A DNA stretch of 64,000 bases, from positions 3,789,501 through 3,853,500 of the forward strand of contig NC_053204.1 of assembly GCF_905163445.1 (NCBI RefSeq), given 5' to 3'. Numbering within the stretch: the first letter of the stretch is position 1; each line of letters opens with the position of its first letter. The DNA is from Pararge aegeria. Taxonomy: Eukaryota > Arthropoda > Insecta > Lepidoptera > Nymphalidae. Positions 12,142 through 23,613 of this stretch are shown in pieces. A model generated the notes under the pieces. That model did not search any database, was not told the origin of the DNA, and saw only the letters and a program-made list of their open reading frames with translations. The position numbers were made by a program, and so were the translations under genes.

Positions 12142-12640
12142 AACTTCCCTAAGGCACACCGGCTCTGATGGGTCGCTCCGTGGACAGCGCGTCTTCAACC
12201 CCCACTTGAAAACGTCTGTCTTGCAAGAAGGTGCCCACAGTCTTGACTATTCAACGGGGAATAGTCGACGTGGACAGCTTGTAGATGAGACCGGCGTGCC
12301 AGACGCGATCGAACGCCTTCTCCATGTCCAGGAAGACTGCAATAGAGTGCTCTCGCTTGTTTCTGGCGGAAGCGAGGTGGTGCAGTACCCTGTTGACTTG
12401 GAGACAGCGCCGGCATATTTGGCGGCGTGAAGGCCGCCGGGATCCTGGGTCCTCGTTTTGGCGGGGACGGGAATCTTCCCACGGCGATGTCCGCCTGTGC
12501 GGCGATGAAACGTGGCGATCGCGGGGATGGTATTGGTGCCGCGGGCCTGGTCTGCGTCACCATGGCCGCAGCAGCAGTAGTCCTAATCCTTGGGTTGGAA
12601 GGTGCATCAGCGGTGGTCGGGATCGGGGTCGGTATCGATA
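12142..12640 (-). pseudogene. jockey-like reverse transcriptase fragment, left copy (truncated)
   Basis: Mirror copy of 20751-21249, identical as far as I can read. The minus strand carries the RT block with AVFLDMEKAFDRVWHAGL, then an in-frame stop, then a GVP-stop-GS block where the conserved Gln of GVPQGS has become TAG. The copy ends at 12142 immediately after that block, abutting satellite, so the YADD catalytic region present in the right copy is missing here. High GC compared with the surrounding satellite. Dead sequence carried along by duplication of palindrome P3. Confidence 0.88.
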
Positions 12641-13080
12641 TCTTAATCGATATTATAATATCGATACTGATATAATATCTATTCCAATATCGATTAATAC
12701 AGAAATAGGATATCAGTATATATAGGATAACGTTATCTATATCGTTATCCATATTGTATAAATATCGATTATGGTATCAATTTGGTATGTGATATTAAGA
12801 TCGATATTTAAATCTATATTTTTAAATCGATTAAGATATGAATAACAGTTATCGAGTACAATATCGATATTGGATATCCGATATCGAAAATTTAATCAAT
12901 AACAAAATCGATACTGTAATCGATATTTATACAATATGGATAACGATATAGATAGCTTTATCCTTATTATAATAAATTATGATCTAAATGAATATCGAGC
13001 AAAATATCGATATTCATATCGATTTAAATAACGAGTACAATATCGATATTGTAATCGATATCAATACACACATAGCCATC
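12641..13080. repeat. Diverged satellite, left copy
   Basis: ATCGAT words are present but interspersed with GGATAACG, TTATACAATATGGATAACGA and ATCGAGTACAATATCG words not used in the main array. It contains its own local symmetry around the TCCATATTGTATAAATATCG word. Mirror copy at about 20311-20750. No gene seen. Confidence 0.8.
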
Positions 13081-13473
13081 TAGCAACAAAGTAAGCGTAG
13101 CTTGTCTTATGGGTATTAAGATGACTGATGAATATTATTTATAAAAATATTCATCAGTTTTTCAGTGTCTGGGTTTTACATGTATATTCTTATTCATGTA
13201 AATACCCAAGACACTGAAAAACATTCATGTTCATCACACAAACTGTCGGCGACTAGCTTTTAGCTTAGATTATAATAATGAATACAAGTATTAAAGTAGT
13301 TAAAATAATAATTATAGGCGCTTAGATATTAATTATTATAAGCATTTAAGATTTTAAGGTAATATAGATATTAGAGACAATTATTTAGTACGATTAGATT
13401 ACGTAACAATTATTATTAAATAAAGAGGCGGTCCATTGGCGGTCGAGTATTTTCACACTCGGTAGCTCACCAA
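13080..13473. mobile_element. Scrambled SINE1 fragments plus LTR-like piece, left copy
   Basis: 13088-13250 holds SINE1 tail words (AAGCGTAGCTTG, AAGATGACTGATGAATA) that turn back on themselves. CTGATGAATATT meets its reverse complement near 13165, and CAGTGTCTGGG meets CCAAGACACTGAAAAA near 13170-13225, so opposite-strand SINE1 pieces are joined. 13250-13473 is AT-rich and ends in AATAAAGAGGCGG and a CGAGTATTTTCACACTCGG hairpin. That arrangement suggests the end of an LTR with its polyadenylation signal, but I cannot name a family. Mirror copy at 19918-20311. Confidence 0.6.
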
Positions 13474-16424
13474 TATAAAAATATCGATATAGATATCGAT
13501 ATCGATATATATAATAACTATCGATATCAATATAGATATCGATCATAATATCGATATTGACATCGATTTAAATATCGATATCGATATTGATCTTGATAGT
13601 TATTATATATATCGATATAGGTATCGATCATAATATCGATATCGATATTGACCTCGATTTTAATATCGATATCGATATCAATTTTAATATTTATATCGAT
13701 ATCGATATAGATATCAATCTTAATATCGATATTGATATCGATATTAATATCTATATTGACATCGATTTTAATATCGATATTGACATCGATATCGATATAG
13801 ACATCGATAGTTATTATATATATCGATATCGATATTAAAATTAATATATATATAATAATAATATATATATCGATATCGATATAAATATCTATATTGACAT
13901 CGATTTTAATATCGATATTGATATCGATATCGATATTGACATCGATAGTTATTATATATATCGATAACGATATCGATCATAATATCGATATCGATATTGA
14001 CCTCGATTTTAATATCGATATCGATATCAATTTTAATATCGATATCGAAATATCAATATCGATATCAATATAGATATCGATCATAATATCGATATTGATA
14101 TCGATATCGATATTAATATCTATAATGACATCGATTTTAATATCGATATTAAAATAATATATTCGATATTGATATCTATATTAAGATTGATATCTATATC
14201 GATATCGATATAGATATTAAAATTGATATCGATATCGATATAGATATCGATTTTAATATCGATATTGACATCGATAGTTATTATATATATTGATATCGAT
14301 ATCGATATTAAAATCGAGGTCGATATCGATATTATGATCGATATCGATATCGATATATTTAATAACTATCGATGTCAATATCGATATCGATATCAATATC
14401 GATATTAAAATCGATGTCAATATAGATATTTATATCGATATCAATATCAATATCAATATTAAGATTGATATCTATATCGATATCGATATCGATATTAAAA
14501 TTGATATCGATATCGAAATTGATATTTCGATATCGATATCGATATCGAAATTGATATTTCGATATCGATATTAAAATCGATGACAATATCGATATTATGA
14601 TCGATATCTATATAGATATCGATATCTATATTGACATCAATTTTAATATCGATATCGAAATATCAAAATCGACATCGATATAGATATCAATCTTAATATC
14701 GATATTGTTATTGATATCGATATAAATATCTATATTGACATCGATTTTAATATCGATATCGAAATATCAAAATCGACATCGATATAGATATCAATCTTAA
14801 TATCGATATTGATATTGATATCGATATAAATATCTATATTGACATCGATTTTAATATCGATATTGATATCGATATCGATATTGACATCGACTTTAATATC
14901 GATATCGATATCGATATTGACATCGACTTTAATATCGATATCGATATCAATATATATAATAACTATCGATGTCAATATCGATATTAAAATGGATATCTAT
15001 ATCGATATCGATATCAATTTTAATATCTATATCGATATCGATATAGATATCAATCTTAATATAGGTATCAATATCGAATATATTATTTTAATATCGATAT
15101 TAAAATCGATGTAATTATAGATATTTATATCGATATCGATATCTATATCGATATCGATATAAATATTAAAATTGATATCGATATCGATATTGATATTTCG
15201 ATATCGATATTAATATCTATATTGACATCGATTTTAATATCGATATCGATATTAATCTCGATAGTTATTATATTAATCGATATAGGTATCGATCATAATA
15301 TCGATATCGATATCAATTTTAATATCTTTATCGATATCGATATCGATATTAAAATTGATATCGATATCGATATTGATAACGATATCGATATTAATATCTA
15401 TATTGACATCGATTTTAATATCGATATCGATATTGATCTCGATAGTTATTATATTAATCGATATAGGTATAGATCATAATATCGATATCGATATTGACCT
15501 CATTTTAATATATTGATCGATTTTAATATCGTAATTTGATACCGATATCGATATTGACATCGATAGTTATTATATATATCGATATCGATATCGATCATAA
15601 TATCGATGTCGACCTCGATTTTAATATCGATATCGATATCAACTTTAATATCGATATCGAAATATCAATATCGATATCAATATAGATATCGATCATAATA
15701 TCGATATTGATATCGATATCGATATTAATATCTATATTGACATCGATTTAAATATCGATATTATCGATATAGATAAGATTGATATCTATATCGATATCGA
15801 TATCGATATTAAAATCGATGTCAATATTAAAATATCGATATAGATATAAATATCGATATCGATATCAATATTAATATCTATATCGATATCAATGTCAATA
15901 TCAGAATATCGATATAGATATAAATATCGATTTTAATATCGATATTGACATCGATAGTTATTATATATATTGATATCGATATCGATATTAAAATCGAGGT
16001 CGATATCGATATAATGATCGATATCGATATCGATATATTTAATAACTATCGATGTCAATATCGATATCGATATCAATATCGATATTAAAATCGATGTCAA
16101 TATAGATATTTATATCGATATCAATATCAATATCGATATTAAGATTGTTATCTATATCGATGTCGATATTGATATTTCGATATAGATATTAAAATCGATG
16201 TCAATATAGATATTAATATCGATATCGAAATATCAATATCGATATCGATATCGATATTTATATCTATATCGATATTCTGATATTGACATCGATATCGATA
16301 TAGATATTAAAATTGATATCGATATCGATATTGATATTTCGATATCGATATTAAAATTGATATCGATATCGATATTTATATCTATATCGATATTTTGATA
16401 TTGACATCGATTTTAATATCGATA
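13474..16424. repeat. ATCGAT-type satellite, P3 left-arm core
   Basis: Regular satellite within the left arm of P3. From 13571 inward it is the reverse complement of both copies of direct repeat D (8981-11866 and 16985-19820), giving three related copies of a 2.9-kb segment in orientations +, -, +. Open frames are low-complexity artefacts. Confidence 0.92.
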
Positions 16425-19400
16425 TCGGTATCAAATTACGATATTAAAATCGATCAATATATTAAAATGAGGTCAATATCGATATCGATATTATGATCTA
16501 TACCTATATCGATTAATATAATAACTATCGAGATCAATATCGATATCGATATTAAAATCGATGTCAATATAGATATTAATATCGATATCGTTATCAATAT
16601 CGATATCGATATCAATTTTAATATCGATATCGATATCGATAAAGATATTAAAATTGATATCGATATCGATATTTTGATCGATACCTATATCGATTAATAT
16701 AATAACTATCGAGATTAATATCGATATCGATATTAAAATCGATGTCAATATAGATATTAATATCGATATCGAAATATCAATATTGATATCGATATCAATT
16801 TTAATATTTATATCGATATAGATATCGATATAGATATCGATCATAATATCGATATTGCTATTGATATCGATATTAATATCTATATTTCGATATCGATATC
16901 TACTTTAATATTATTTTTAATTATAATCGATTTTAATATCGATATTATCGATATAGATAAGATTGATATCTATATCGATATCGATATCGATATTAAAATC
17001 GATGTCAATATCAAAATATCGATATAGATATAAATATCGATATCGATATCAATTTTAATATCGATATCGAAATATCAATATCGATATCGATATCAATTTT
17101 AATATCTATATCGATATCGATGTCAATATCAGAATATCGATATAGATATAAATATCGATATCGATATCGATATTGATATTTCGATATCGATATTAATATC
17201 TATATTGACATCGATTTTAATATCTATATCGAAATATCAATATCGACATCGATATAGATAACAATCTTAATATCGATATTGATATTGATATCGATATAAA
17301 TATCTATATTGACATCGATTTTAATATCGATATTGATATCGATATCGATATTGACATCGATAGTTATTAAATATATCGATATCGATATCGATCATTATAT
17401 CGATATCGACCTCGATTTTAATATCGATATCGATATCAATATATATAATAACTATCGATGTCAATATCGATATTAAAATCGATATTTATATCTATATCGA
17501 TATTCTGATATTGACATTGATATCGATATAGATATTAATATTGATATCGATATCGATATTTATATCTATATCGATATTTTAATATTGACATCGATTTTAA
17601 TATCGATATCGATATCGATATAGATATCAATCTTATCTATATCGATAATATCGATATTTAAATCGATGTCAATATAGATATTAATATCGATATCGATATC
17701 AATATCGATATTATGATCGATATCTATATTGATATCGATATTGATATTTCGATATCGATATTAAAGTTGATATCGATATCGATATTAAAATCGAGGTCGA
17801 CATCGATATTATGATCGATATCGATATCGATATATATAATAACTATCGATGTCAATATCGATATCGGTATCAAATTACGATATTAAAATCGATCAATATA
17901 TTAAAATGAGGTCAATATCGATATCGATATTATGATCTATACCTATATCGATTAATATAATAACTATCGAGATCAATATCGATATCGATATTAAAATCGA
18001 TGTCAATATAGATATTAATATCGATATCGTTATCAATATCGATATCGATATCAATTTTAATATCGATATCGATATCGATAAAGATATTAAAATTGATATC
18101 GATATCGATATTATGATCGATACCTATATCGATTAATATAATAACTATCGAGATTAATATCGATATCGATATTAAAATCGATGTCAATATAGATATTAAT
18201 ATCGATATCGAAATATCAATATCGATATCGATATCAATTTTAATATTTATATCGATATCGATATAGATATCGATATCGATATAAATATCTATAATTACAT
18301 CGATTTTAATATCGATATTAAAATAATATATTCGATATTGATACCTATATTAAGATTGATATCTATATCGATATCGATATAGATATTAAAATTGATATCG
18401 ATATCGATATAGATATCCATTTTAATATCGATATTGACATCGATAGTTATTATATATATTGATATCGATATCGATATTAAAGTCGATGTCAATATCGATA
18501 TCGATATCGATATTAAAGTCGATGTCAATATCGATATCGATATCAATATCGATATTAAAATCGATGTCAATATAGATATTTATATCGATATCAATATCAA
18601 TATCGATATTAAGATTGATATCTATATCGATGTCGATTTTGATATTTCGATATCGATATTAAAATCGATGTCAATATAGATATTTATATCGATATCAATA
18701 ACAATATCGATATTAAGATTGATATCTATATCGATGTCGATTTTGATATTTCGATATCGATATTAAAATTGATGTCAATATAGATATCGATATCTATATA
18801 GATATCGATCATAATATCGATATTGTCATCGATTTTAATATCGATATCGAAATATCAATTTCGATATCGATATCGATATCGAAATATCAATTTCGATATC
18901 GATATCAATTTTAATATCGATATCGATATCGATATAGATATCAATCTTAATATTGATATTGATATTGATATCGATATAAATATCTATATTGACATCGATT
19001 TTAATATCGATATTGATATCGATATCGATATTGACATCGATAGTTATTAAATATATCGATATCGATATCGATCATAATATCGATATCGACCTCGATTTTA
19101 ATATCGATATCGATATCAATATATATAATAACTATCGATGTCAATATCGATATTAAAATCGATATCTATATCGATATCGATATCAATTTTAATATCTATA
19201 TCGATATCGATATAGATATCAATCTTAATATAGATATCAATATCGAATATATTATTTTAATATCGATATTAAAATCGATGTCATTATAGATATTAATATC
19301 GATATCGATATCAATATCGATATTATGATCGATATCTATATTGATATCGATATTGATATTTCGATATCGATATTAAAATTGATATCGATATCGATATTAA

Positions 19401-19820
19401 AATCGAGGTCAATATCGATATCGATATTATGATCGATATCGTTATCGATATATATAATAACTATCGATGTCAATATCGATATTAAAATCGATGTCAATAT
19501 AGATATTTATATCGATATCGATATATATATTATTATTATATATATATTAATTTTAATATCGATATCGATATATATAATAACTATCGATGTCTATATCGAT
19601 ATCGATGTCAATATCGATATTAAAATCGATGTCAATATAGATATTAATATCGATATCAATATCGATATTAAGATTGATATCTATATCGATATCGATATAA
19701 ATATTAAAATTGATATCGATATCGATATTAAAATCGAGGTCAATATCGATATCGATATTATGATCGATACCTATATCGATATATATAATAACTATCAAGA
19801 TCAATATCGATATCGATATT
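16415..19820 (+). repeat. Direct repeat D, copy 2
   Basis: Second copy of 8411-11866. Its first 570 bases form the P3 spacer (16425-16984) and the remainder is the inner part of the P3 right arm. It lacks an 18-bp segment near 19475 that both other copies have, so this deletion is private to it. It shares with the P3 left arm the absence of the 32-bp segment of copy 1. Confidence 0.88.
16425..16984. repeat. Palindrome P3 spacer (satellite)
   Basis: 560 bp of satellite between the two arms; not self-complementary as a whole. It matches 8421-8980 in the same orientation, including the two GATACCTATATCGATTAATA-type words and the TACTTTAATATTATTTTTAA word, so the spacer is part of direct repeat D. 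Confidence 0.88.
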
Positions 19821-19917
19821 TAAATCGATGTCAATATCGATATTATGATCGATATCTATATTGATATCGATAGTTATTATATATATCGATATCGATATCT
19901 ATATCGATATTTTTATA

Positions 19918-20311
19918 TTGGTGAGCTACCGAGTGTGAAAATACTCGACCGCCAATGGACCGCCTCTTTATTTAATAATAATTGTTACGTAATCTAATCG
20001 TACTAAATAATTGTCTCTAATATCTATATTACCTTAAAATCTTAAATGCTTATAATAATTAATATCTAAGCGCCTATAATTATTATTTTAACTACTTTAA
20101 TACTTGTATTCATTATTATAATCTAAGCTAAAAGCTAGTCGCCGACAGTTTGTGTGATGAACATGAATGTTTTTCAGTGTCTTGGGTATTTACATGAATA
20201 AGAATATACATGTAAAACCCAGACACTGAAAAACTGATGAATATTTTTATAAATAATATTCATCAGTCATCTTAATACCCATAAGACAAGCTACGCTTAC
20301 TTTGTTGCTAG
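19918..20311. mobile_element. LTR-like piece plus scrambled SINE1 fragments, right copy
   Basis: Mirror image of 13080-13473. Read on the minus strand it ends in AATAAAGAGGCGG and the CGAGTATTTTCACACTCGG hairpin. The adjoining SINE1 pieces (20130-20305) are joined head-to-head, so CAGTGTCTTGGG and CCCAGACACTG face each other across a spacer of about 35 bases. Confidence 0.6.
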
Positions 20312-20750
20312 ATGGCTATGTGTGTATTGATATCGATTACAATATCGATATTGTACTCGTTATTTAAATCGATATGAATATCGATATTTTGCTCGATATT
20401 CATTTAGATCATAATTTATTATAATAAGGATAAAGCTATCTATATCGTTATCCATATTGTATAAATATCGATTACAGTATCGATTTTGTTATTGATTAAA
20501 TTTTCGATATCGGATATCCAATATCGATATTGTACTCGATAACTGTTATTCATATCTTAATCGATTTAAAAATATAGATTTAAATATCGATCTTAATATC
20601 ACATACCAAATTGATACCATAATCGATATTTATACAATATGGATAACGATATAGATAACGTTATCCTATATATACTGATATCCTATTTCTGTATTAATCG
20701 ATATTGGAATAGATATTATATCAGTATCGATATTATAATATCGATTAAGA
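20312..20750. repeat. Diverged satellite, right copy
   Basis: Mirror copy of 12641-13080, with TTATCCATATTGTATAAATA twice and GGATAACG words. It joins directly to the RT pseudogene through GATATCGATACCGACCCCGA at about 20742-20761. Confidence 0.8.
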
Positions 20751-21719
20751 TATCGATACCGACCCCGATCCCGACCACCGCTGATGCACCTTCCAACCCA
20801 AGGATTAGGACTACTGCTGCTGCGGCCATGGTGACGCAGACCAGGCCCGCGGCACCAATACCATCCCCGCGATCGCCACGTTTCATCGCCGCACAGGCGG
20901 ACATCGCCGTGGGAAGATTCCCGTCCCCGCCAAAACGAGGACCCAGGATCCCGGCGGCCTTCACGCCGCCAAATATGCCGGCGCTGTCTCCAAGTCAACA
21001 GGGTACTGCACCACCTCGCTTCCGCCAGAAACAAGCGAGAGCACTCTATTGCAGTCTTCCTGGACATGGAGAAGGCGTTCGATCGCGTCTGGCACGCCGG
21101 TCTCATCTACAAGCTGTCCACGTCGACTATTCCCCGTTGAATAGTCAAGACTGTGGGCACCTTCTTGCAAGACAGACGTTTTCAAGTGGGGGTTGAAGAC
21201 GCGCTGTCCACGGAGCGACCCATCAGAGCCGGTGTGCCTTAGGGAAGTTGCCTGTCGCCCGTCTGCTATGGCAGATACACGAACGACATTCCAGTTCCAG
21301 ACGGCGCTATGCTTGCGCTGTATGCAGACGACGCAGCCTACGTCACGACGTCGCTCACGGGCCCACACGCTGCAATTAAGATGCAGCGAGCACTGGACGC
21401 ACTTCCCACTTGGCTGAAGGACTGGCGACTTAAGGTCAACGTGGCCAAAACTCAGGCGATCTCCATTGGACGGTCGGCATGGACCCCCGCACCCCCTCCG
21501 GTCTCGCTTCTGGGAGAAACCGTCGATTGGTCCCCCACGGCTAAATACCTGGGGGTCACCATCGACAGGGGTCTCTTGAAACAAGAAACATCTCAGCAGT
21601 CTTTTATTGCGAAGCAAATCCTGCTATCTGAAGAACGGTGTCGCTACCCCCACCACGGGCTACGACTACCTGGAACACGGTGGAAGTCACGACCGGTGTG
21701 CGTAGCAGACGGGCGCTGA
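20751..21719 (+). pseudogene. jockey-like reverse transcriptase pseudogene, right copy
   Basis: One reading frame gives the RT core in order: LHHLASARNKREH, AVFLDMEKAFDRVWHAGL (Met codon at 21066), an in-frame TGA at 21138, QDRRFQVGVED, GVP-TAG-GS (TAG at 21240 in place of the conserved Gln), YTNDIPVPDGA, catalytic ALYADDAAYV (Tyr codon at 21321), LKVNVAKTQAIS and YLGVTIDRGLL. The frame ends at 21719. The motif set matches jockey-clade LINE polymerases. Two in-frame stops and loss of the 5' region make it dead. The segment 20751-21015 is Ala/Pro-rich and not recognisable in the same frame. Base composition is strongly GC-rich beside satellite of very low GC, so it was acquired separately. Duplicated up to 21249 in the left arm of P3. 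Confidence 0.88.
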
Positions 21720-21857
21720 CCAGCGCAAGAGACAGAGCTCCAACTCTGTCTCAGAACATAAGGCAGGGTTCTTATACCTGCCTTATTTCGCGCCTCGTCA
21801 CCCAGTGGGACACGTTCCCTTGGCTTTGCTTCGGTATAAAACGCCGACACGCCGCAA
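21720..21857 (+). other. GC-rich tail of the RT pseudogene region
   Basis: Continues the GC-rich composition up to the SINE1 head at 21858. Contains AAGGCAGGGTTCTTATACCTG and CACCCAGTGGGACACG. It may be the degraded C-terminus or 3' region of the same jockey-like element; no frame is convincing. Confidence 0.35.
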
Positions 21858-21943
21858 CACAAACATTTTTCAGTAATGGGACTCGAACCCACGGCCTTGG
21901 GCTCAGAAAGCAGGGTCGCTGCAAACTGCGTTAATCGGCCGTC
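21858..21943 (-). mobile_element. SINE1, tRNA-like head only
   Basis: Minus strand reads GACGGCCGATTAACGCAG, then CTGCTTTCTGAGCCCAAGGC, then the B-box region GGGTTCGAGTCCC. The SINE1 body is absent. Confidence 0.85.
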
Positions 21944-22077
21944 AATGATGGGAATTAATTTATGAAAAAATTAAAATGAATAGTTTTGTATTATAAATTA
22001 AAATCTGACCAAACAGCATTGGCCTAAAACTATCGATTCCAAATTCTATGAAAAGAATAATCAATATCGAATAATGG

Positions 22078-22498
22078 CTAGCGGACCTGCGCGACTTCGT
22101 CCGCGTGTGAGTCGACTTAAAAAATAGTCATATGTTGTCACAGACTGTTTTATAGAACTTTAAAGCAACAACAATTAAGACAACTCCGTAATACTTACTA
22201 CATATTTCCGTCGTTTGGCGTAACGTTTACCGTTCACGTATTGCACGCATCGGAATCTCTCAAAAAGGATATTTTTTGCAGTTTTTGCAACATTTCTCAT
22301 CAATGATATAGCCATTTGTTGTAGCGTGATGTTATATAACCATAATTCTAACTACCAAGTTGCGCGGATTTTGAAAGACAAATGCCGAAAAAATAGCTGT
22401 TTGCTTTTCCGGGATAAAAAGAAGCCTATGAGCTATTCCAGACTATATTGTAGGTATCTCTGCAAAATTTTAGCCAAATCGGTTCATTCGTTGTTCGT
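22078..22498 (-). mobile_element. Non-autonomous Helitron-like element
   Basis: The minus strand ends in a GC-rich stretch, GGACGAAGTCGCGCAGGTCC, then GCTAG, the CTRR-type 3' end of Helitrons. The body shares TTACCGTTCACG, GAGAGATTC/GAATCTCTC and TGCAGTTTTTGC words with 52030-52260. No Rep/helicase coding is present. Confidence 0.6.
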
Positions 22499-22822
22499 CA
22501 AATTATAATAACACCTTAATTATTAAATTATTTTTCCAATTTATACAAAATGTCAGAAAATTAAGGTATCAAAAATTGTGAAATTAAATGACAATGTCGT
22601 CTTAAAATTAAATAATGTAAAGTAAACCAAAATATAAACCTAGAAATACAATAATGTAAGCCTTTGATTTTAGATATTCATCTACTGTATAAAATTTATG
22701 AAGCATAAGCCATTCAATAATTTTAATCTTAAATTTAGGCAGAGTTATGTCAATTAAAGTATTTGGTAGTTACTAATAAATTGTTATTGCCATACAATAA
22801 ACATTTCTTTTATATAAAGTGA
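22499..22822 (-). mobile_element. LINE B 3' fragment
   Basis: Minus strand matches 31255-31590: end of the RT reading frame (CTCTGCCTAAATTTAAGATT, then the Ser/Lys/Ala stop region) and 3' UTR with TTCTGACATTTTGTATAAAT. 5'-truncated; the terminal tail seen in the other copy is missing. Confidence 0.85.
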
Positions 22823-22837
22823 CGTATTTTGTGAAGT

Positions 22838-23030
22838 ATTTTACATTTTAACATTAATTTTTCTATCTTGTGAGAGGTGAAAGCGGAGCCAGATGCTTCC
22901 AAGCAACCGTCTCATTAAGAAATTTATCAATTGTGTAGTAACCTCGCTGAAATAAATGCCAATCAATCCCCGAGTTTAAAATTTTCGATTGATATATCGC
23001 TTTGGTGGGTCAAAAATTTAACATATTAGC
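22838..23030 (-). mobile_element. LINE A 3' fragment
   Basis: Antisense copy of the LINE A 3' end. TTCTATCTTGTGAGAGGTGA, CGTCTCATTAAGAAATTTAT and TTTGGTGGGTCAAAAATTT correspond to 1265-1420. Diverged and lacking the terminal tail. Confidence 0.7.
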
Positions 23031-23525
23031 AGCTAACTCCGATTTAAATAACATAACCCTGGGTGTCGCAAGCGGGACTAATTCTGTTAAACGACATGTT
23101 ATACTTGCGGGACTAATTCTGTTAAAAGACACGTAATACTTTTAAGTTTAATGTTTTCTCTAATAGGCGAAGTTATGTTATTCTTTTGAGAAATCAAGAA
23201 TTTAACGGAAGGTACTCTATCCAAACAATTAACACCAAAAAAGCGCTTAATTTGAATCCACAAATCGTCCGTCCATTTAGCCTTGATTAATGTTGAAGGC
23301 TCGTCAAGCGGTTGGTCGCGTCGTGTCATTGCTTTTAATTAAGCTTAATTGGCTTGCGGACGTCACTTTGGTTATGTAATGTATTTCATTTTACGTCATT
23401 AACATATGACGTCCTCCCTGGCATTTGGTCAGCTCTATGGTCTTATATATGGGCCATTGGTTCGGTGGGTGTTTTTGGAAACGTCACCAGCGCTAATCTA
23501 ATGATCTAACAATAAAAAAAATCTA
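23031..23525. other. Unassigned stretch
   Basis: No gene recognised. A 35-base unit containing GCGGGACTAATTCTGTTAAA is present twice (near 23068 and 23105). The minus strand from 23329 to 23099 is open for 76 codons with no family resemblance. Confidence 0.4.
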
Positions 23526-23613
23526 TACTTCGACAATACACACATCGCCAACTAGCTCCAACGTAAGCGTAGCTTGTGTTTTGGGTACTAAAACGACTGA
23601 TGAATATGTTTAT
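23526..23613 (-). mobile_element. SINE1 3' fragment
   Basis: ACGACAATACACACATCGCC-like start, then CGTAGCTTGTGTT and ACTGATGAATATG. Only the tail third of the element. Confidence 0.8.

Larger units (their letters stand above)
8981..16424. repeat. Palindrome P2 (8981-11866 against 13571-16424)
   Basis: Inverted pair implied by D plus P3 and directly readable: 9926-10183 pairs with 15222-15479 and 10291-10566 with 14839-15114, both with coordinate sum 25405. 10851-11078 pairs with 14359-14586, with sum 25437, the change coming from the 32-bp segment present only on the left. The 1.7-kb spacer 11867-13570 holds a satellite block, the left RT fragment and the diverged satellite. Confidence 0.88.
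12142..16424. repeat. Palindrome P3, left arm
   Basis: Reverse complement of 16985-21249. Coordinate sums are 33391 over the outer 1.4 kb and 33409 further in, because this arm has 18 extra bases relative to the right arm. The arm holds, from outside in, the RT fragment, diverged satellite (12640-13080), SINE1/LTR-like scrap (13080-13473) and regular satellite. The outer junction with satellite shares 2 bases with the right arm's continuation (AA against TT), compatible with microhomology joining. Confidence 0.92.
16985..21249. repeat. Palindrome P3, right arm
   Basis: Reverse complement of 12142-16424. From inside out it contains satellite to about 19917, then LTR/SINE1 scrap, diverged satellite and RT pseudogene. 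Its outer limit lies in the middle of the RT pseudogene, which runs on uninterrupted to the right, while the left arm stops there. The right side therefore preserves the ancestral junction and the left arm looks like the derived copy. Confidence 0.92.

Noticed and set aside
12195..12752. 185-codon Ala/Pro/Arg-rich frame (also mirrored at 20639-21196)
   Set aside because: It runs from satellite through GC-rich RT pseudogene DNA in a frame other than the RT frame; composition explains its openness.
16425..16984. The P3 spacer as a specific origin or hairpin loop
   Set aside because: It is ordinary satellite, also present as part of direct repeat D at 8421-8980.
5048..19804. Many open frames of 75-117 codons composed of Ile, Asp, Asn and Ser within the satellite
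   Set aside because: They are translations of ATCGAT-type words, occur on both strands, mirror the palindromes and have no start context or domain.
5005..21249. Centromere-type satellite
   Set aside because: Lepidopteran chromosomes are holocentric, so a satellite array is not evidence of a centromere; no other support in the window.
1..21249. CRISPR array
   Set aside because: No constant repeat with unique spacers; the words overlap and vary, and the rest of the window is clearly eukaryotic.
23099..23329. 76-codon minus-strand frame as a gene
   Set aside because: No recognisable motif, and the region contains a short tandem duplication running through the frame.
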